DNA of 64,000 nt from Arthrobacter_B sp038069765. Its GTDB lineage: Bacteria > Actinomycetota > Actinomycetes > Actinomycetales > Micrococcaceae. Shown piece after piece: positions 60,291 through 64,000 of the stretch. Location of the stretch: contig NZ_JBBPFS010000007.1 of the NCBI RefSeq assembly GCF_038069765.1, positions 1 through 64,000 on the forward strand. Reading direction: 5' to 3'. A program made the translations under genes and the position numbers. Within the stretch, counting starts at the first letter, position 1, and each line of letters opens with the position of its first letter. The notes beneath the pieces are model-generated. The model searched no databases and was not told where the DNA came from. It was given only the letters and a program-made list of their open reading frames with translations.

Positions 60291-63200
60291 CTAGAAGGAA
60301 TTGCAGCCGCCGTTGTCCTTGTTGTAGGTGTCCAGGCGGTGGATGAACGCCGCCATGGCTTCACGGGACACATTCTCGTACGGGTGGAAGCTGGCATCCG
60401 GGTAACCGGTGGAAACACCGGAATCCTTCATCCACGAGATTTCCTTGTGGAACTGGTTGTCCGCAGGAACGTCGGTGAACGATGCCGTACTCGGTGCCTG
60501 GTAACCCATGGCACCTTCAATGGAGCACTGCTCGGCGGCGAACCGGTTCATGAAGGCGGCCATTGCATCACGGGCCACCGGGGCGACCGGGCGGAACGTT
60601 CCGTCCGGGTAGCCGGTGGAGATTTCCGTTGACGCGAGCCAGGAGATTTCCTTGTAGAACTGGGCATCCGGTGCAATGTCCGTGAAGGGGGATACATCCG
60701 GTGCGTCGAATGCCGGGGAGCCGGCCAGTCGGTACAGGAATGCAGCCATGGCGTCACGGTTGACGGAACCGGCGGGGCGGTACGTGCCGTCGGGGTAACC
60801 GGTGGTCAGGTCCTCGTCAGCCATCCAGTTGATGTCATCTTCGAACATGCTGCCCGGAACGTCTTGGAAGCGCTTCGGGCCGATTTCAATCTCGGCCACC
60901 TGGTCCTTGACGCCTTCGGCGTTGTGGTGGTGCAGGAACAGCGCCTTTACCACCCCCATGCCTCGTCCATACCAGTTGACCGCCAGGCTGGCGGCGTCGG
61001 CGCTTACGAAGGTGCTGGCCGATTCGGTGCCCGGGGCGCCCTGGAACCAAATGGCCGGATCCGCGACGTTGAAGCCAATCCAGCGGGTGGAATCCACCGG
61101 AACGCTCTGGCCGCTTTCATCGACGCTGAAGGCGTTGGAGGTGGTCACCCTGTAGTCGACAATAGACAGGTTGGGGTCGGTCAGGTCCAAGCCGAGGAGC
61201 GCTACCGGGATCGGCAGGGTCAGCACGTTGGTGTCGAAGTTGTTGGTATCCACATCTCCAAGCCGGCCGTTCACCGGAAAGATGCCCATCGATTTTCCAA
61301 CTTCTCCGTTGACCACCGGGTAGAGCGCGAAAACCAGCTGATCCAGCCCGGAGGCCATACTCGTGGCTGCCAGGAAATCGGCCATCCCGTCCATGTTGGT
61401 GTCCAGTTCAACGGCAACTTCGCTATTGCTGTTCAGCGACGCCCAGTTCTCCCAGGTGCTGATTCCAATAGTCAGGGTGGAGTCCTTCAGATCACCCTTG
61501 GCGGCAACGAGTGCCGGAACATTGGTGGAAGCGCCCACGTTCCGCAGGTCCAGGGAGTACAGGGACTCAAGCGCCAAACCAGTCCGGCGCTCGCTCTCTT
61601 CACCAAGTACCAGCGGGGTCACCAATGAACGGTAGGCTTCACTGTCCTTGCCCTGGTCAAGGCCACGGCCGCTGAAGGTGGTCAGCGTGGAGAATGTTGA
61701 GTGATCGGCGAAGGTGATCTTGGAGCTGGCCTTGATGTTGGCGGTCGGCTTGGGAGCGGAGTACACCGGTACCCGGAGCGTCTCGGACGTCTCGCTCATC
61801 AGCTGCAGCCGCCCGGAGGCCTCTGCAATGTACTGGCGCGCGTTGCCGCCCTGCATCTTCTCGGCTGCCGGGTCGATCGTCTTGGTCAGCGCCGCTGGAT
61901 CGGCGATGCTGAGCGTTACGGGGACCTTGGCCGTGCCGTTGGCGGGAACAGAGAAGGCTGCAGTGTCAGTACTGATGACTACGCCGGGAATCTTGGTGGC
62001 GGCCAGGTATTCAGCGGTGAACGTCTGCGGGGAATCTCCCTTGTTCTCCACTGTGACTGAGCGGGTGACCTCGATCGGCTTGGCGCCGAGTTCCAGGACA
62101 CCGAAGTTCACCGAAGTGAGGCGCGGGTTCTCGGAATCGTAGGCCAGGACCGAGGTCTCCAGGGCATCGAGGGCGTCAACACGTCCCGAACCAACACGGT
62201 TCGGGCCGTAGACAACGCCGTCAGCCGTCAGAAGATCATGGGTGGCCGTGTTCATGATGATCGACTTGACCTCATAAGGGTTGTAGTCGGTTGCAGCAAT
62301 CACCAGGGCCGCAATGCCGGCAACATTCGGAGCCGCCATTGACGTTCCGCTCTTGATGGAAGCGCCGGTTCCGGTGCCCACCTGTGCGGACTTGATCTGC
62401 GTACCCGGAGCAGCAACGTCAGGCTTGATGACGCCGTTGGAGCCGTGGACGCCGCGCGAAGAGCTGGCGTTCAGGGTGTCCAGTGCGCCGGACTGGCCGG
62501 TCACTGTGCCCACGAGCGCGGGGGACAGCTCGAGTTCGAGCGTTCCTGCCTCGGCAGCGGAGCGCAGTTCCTCGGAGGAATCAGCCGTCAGCTGGATGCC
62601 GGGGATCAGCGCGTTGCCGCCCACGCCGGCATCAAAGCCGTTGAGGGTGGAATCGACGACGACGCCGGCGTAGCCGGCCTTCTCGGCGTTGTCCCAGCGG
62701 ACCTTGGAACCGCATTCGCGGGTGCTGGAGTCATCATCCCAGGTGAGCCACACCCACTTGCCGGCATTGTCGCCGGCGTCAAGGGGAGCACATCCGTCGG
62801 AGTTGTCCCCGTCCGGGCCCATGACAACGGTGCCGGTGAGGGCGTCCGCCGGGGCGGCGGCATAGTTGAAGCTGGCCGTGTACTGGCCGGACGCGGTTCC
62901 TGCCGTGGGGGCAAGGACGTTGGCGGCGTCCAGCGTGGTCTGCGAGCCGACACTGTTGGCTACGGTCAGTGCTGTTTCAGCGCTGCCCGGCGAGCCGCCG
63001 ATGTCGTAGATGTCGCCGGAGTTGCCCGAGGAAACGACAGACAGGATGCCCTGCGCGGTCAGCGCGTTGACAATGTCGTTTTCCGGGTCGTCGTAAGCGG
63101 GAAAGCTGGAACCCAGCGACATGTTGACCACCTGGGCGCGGTCGCTGAAGTCGCCGTCGCCGTTCGGGTCCAGGACGTAGTCCAGTGCCTGGCCGACAAC

Positions 63201-64000
63201 CTCGGAGGAGCCTTCGCAGCCGAAAACGCGGACGCTGACGATCTTGGCTTTGGGAGCGGTGCCCGGGCCGATGCCCATGGCATTTACAGTGTCTGCGGTA
63301 AGGGTCGAGTAGTCGCCCCTGAACGTGGTGCCGTCGGCGTTGGTGCCGTAGCCCGCGGCGGTGCCGGCTACGTGCGAGCCGTGGCTCTGGCAGTCCAGCG
63401 GGTTCGCGTCGGGCTTCGGGATGGGGTTGTACAGCTCCGGGTCGGAGGGGTCGGCGTTGTAGTCGTCGCCCACCAGGTCCCAGCCGCCGGCAAACTTCTC
63501 CGGGTCGTAGAGACCTGAATCCGGCGCCGGCATGGAATCCGAAGCCTGCGCCTGGGCGAAGGCTTCCAGGGTGCCCGGACCGCCGAAGTCGGCGTGCGTG
63601 TAATCCAGTCCGGTGTCCAGGACGGCGATAGTGACGCCCTCACCGGTCTGGTTCCTCTGAACCCACGAATCGAGGGCGCGGACATCAATGTCCCCGCCCT
63701 TGTTTTCATGGGTCTTTGGCACGATGCCGGTGATCTTAGCTACGTCGCCGCGGGATGCCAGGGCCCTGATGGCCTCTGCATCACCGTTGATGGCAACACC
63801 GGGAATGGTGTTGGTGGTGGTGTAAAGGATGCTGGAGGAAGCCTGTGCGGCAACTTCCCCAGCCTGTGCTTCAATCGAGGCGCGGATCTGCTGCACCTCG
63901 GCCGACTTGTTCTGCGGTGCGGCAAGCCCGTCACGGACTTCCTGCGGCTGAGTCTGTTCAAAGGCGCCTTTGCCGGTGAACTGAACGAACACTGAGACCG
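60291..64000 (-). CDS. SLH-anchored subtilisin-like protease (5' end beyond window)
   Basis: At least 1,235 residues of an S8 serine protease; the open frame continues past the right edge, so the signal and propeptide start are missing. Catalytic Asp lies in VLDTGLDYTHADF, His in CQSHGSHVAGTAAG, Ser in SGTSMAAPNVAG. A protease-associated (PA) domain is inserted before the serine. The C-terminus has three SLH repeats (YPDGTYRP, YPDGTFRP, YPDASFHP with DAMAAFxxRL), which bind pyruvylated cell-wall polymers, so the enzyme is displayed on the cell surface. Ends after NGGCNSF. Likely a nutritional or wall-modifying protease. Confidence 0.93.
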   Translation of the reverse strand, partial: VSVFVQFTGKGAFEQTQPQEVRDGLAAPQNKSAEVQQIRASIEAQAGEVAAQASSSILYTTTNTIPGVAINGDAEAIRALASRGDVAKITGIVPKTHENKGGDIDVRALDSWVQRNQTGEGVTIAVLDTGLDYTHADFGGPGTLEAFAQAQASDSMPAPDSGLYDPEKFAGGWDLVGDDYNADPSDPELYNPIPKPDANPLDCQSHGSHVAGTAAGYGTNADGTTFRGDYSTLTADTVNAMGIGPGTAPKAKIVSVRVFGCEGSSEVVGQALDYVLDPNGDGDFSDRAQVVNMSLGSSFPAYDDPENDIVNALTAQGILSVVSSGNSGDIYDIGGSPGSAETALTVANSVGSQTTLDAANVLAPTAGTASGQYTASFNYAAAPADALTGTVVMGPDGDNSDGCAPLDAGDNAGKWVWLTWDDDSSTRECGSKVRWDNAEKAGYAGVVVDSTLNGFDAGVGGNALIPGIQLTADSSEELRSAAEAGTLELELSPALVGTVTGQSGALDTLNASSSRGVHGSNGVIKPDVAAPGTQIKSAQVGTGTGASIKSGTSMAAPNVAGIAALVIAATDYNPYEVKSIIMNTATHDLLTADGVVYGPNRVGSGRVDALDALETSVLAYDSENPRLTSVNFGVLELGAKPIEVTRSVTVENKGDSPQTFTAEYLAATKIPGVVISTDTAAFSVPANGTAKVPVTLSIADPAALTKTIDPAAEKMQGGNARQYIAEASGRLQLMSETSETLRVPVYSAPKPTANIKASSKITFADHSTFSTLTTFSGRGLDQGKDSEAYRSLVTPLVLGEESERRTGLALESLYSLDLRNVGASTNVPALVAAKGDLKDSTLTIGISTWENWASLNSNSEVAVELDTNMDGMADFLAATSMASGLDQLVFALYPVVNGEVGKSMGIFPVNGRLGDVDTNNFDTNVLTLPIPVALLGLDLTDPNLSIVDYRVTTSNAFSVDESGQSVPVDSTRWIGFNVADPAIWFQGAPGTESASTFVSADAASLAVNWYGRGMGVVKALFLHHHNAEGVKDQVAEIEIGPKRFQDVPGSMFEDDINWMADEDLTTGYPDGTYRPAGSVNRDAMAAFLYRLAGSPAFDAPDVSPFTDIAPDAQFYKEISWLASTEISTGYPDGTFRPVAPVARDAMAAFMNRFAAEQCSIEGAMGYQAPSTASFTDVPADNQFHKEISWMKDSGVSTGYPDASFHPYENVSREAMAAFIHRLDTYNKDNGGCNSF

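Overview
The window is high-GC DNA with short intergenic gaps, many GTG starts and heavy use of ATGA/GTGA/TTGA start-stop overlaps. Together with an IdeR-type iron box, a LysG/LysE (argP/argO) pair, a RamB-type regulator next to the glyoxylate genes and a CGNR zinc-finger protein, this points to an actinobacterial chromosome, most likely Arthrobacter-like (Micrococcaceae). No rRNA, tRNA, CRISPR array or prophage was seen.

Layout. 1-16 kb is accessory-like: a divergent LysR/EamA exporter pair, a truncated plasmid-type ParB gene, a hormone-sensitive-lipase-type esterase divergent from its TetR regulator over two 16-bp operator palindromes, a second TetR facing an ABM-SDR-LtrA run (the ABM gene is frameshifted), a MetX-like hydrolase with a divergent MerR, HTH, PhzF, MarR and GNAT genes, and a complete 1070-bp IS481-type element (frameshifted transposase, 6-bp target duplication) at the stop codon of a universal-stress-protein gene. 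16.8-20 kb is a tctC-tctB-tctA tripartite tricarboxylate transporter operon with a terminator, then a Tat-exported acetamidase/formamidase-family lipoprotein. 21.8-31.7 kb is mixed: membrane protein, methyltransferase, CGNR protein, DUF2252, MDR oxidoreductase, SDR, a PadR plus HAAS-type membrane partner, an MFS exporter co-transcribed with ArsR behind a clear ArsR-type operator, and DNA polymerase IV. 31.8-32.5 kb is a locally AT-richer patch with a small membrane protein and a frameshifted secreted DUF6355-like gene.

33-46 kb holds a 2OG-Fe(II) oxygenase, a TPP riboswitch driving thiO-thiS-thiG, and a five-gene translationally coupled operon behind an iron box: lipoprotein receptor, FecCD permease, ATPase and two unnamed soluble proteins that look like relatives of one another. 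Then come lysE/lysG and a 1.75-kb element with 63-bp imperfect terminal inverted repeats that carries a 418-residue protein of unknown function plus a decayed IS5-type transposase start. 45-64 kb is mostly core metabolism: HAD hydrolase, a ParB-like small protein coupled to a LytR_C membrane protein, a sugar/polyol cluster (two Gfo/Idh/MocA dehydrogenases, a sugar-phosphate isomerase-like protein, a divergent ROK regulator with a palindromic operator), a DsbA/FrnE-like protein, an amino-acid permease, aceB and aceA with a divergent ramB, a Fpg/Nei glycosylase, and a large SLH-anchored subtilase running off the right edge.

Best candidates for something undescribed are the two companion proteins of the iron-transport operon and the TIR-bounded cargo gene. 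Three single-base homopolymer frameshifts (near 6535, 15811 and 32339) need checking against reads before being called real pseudogenes.
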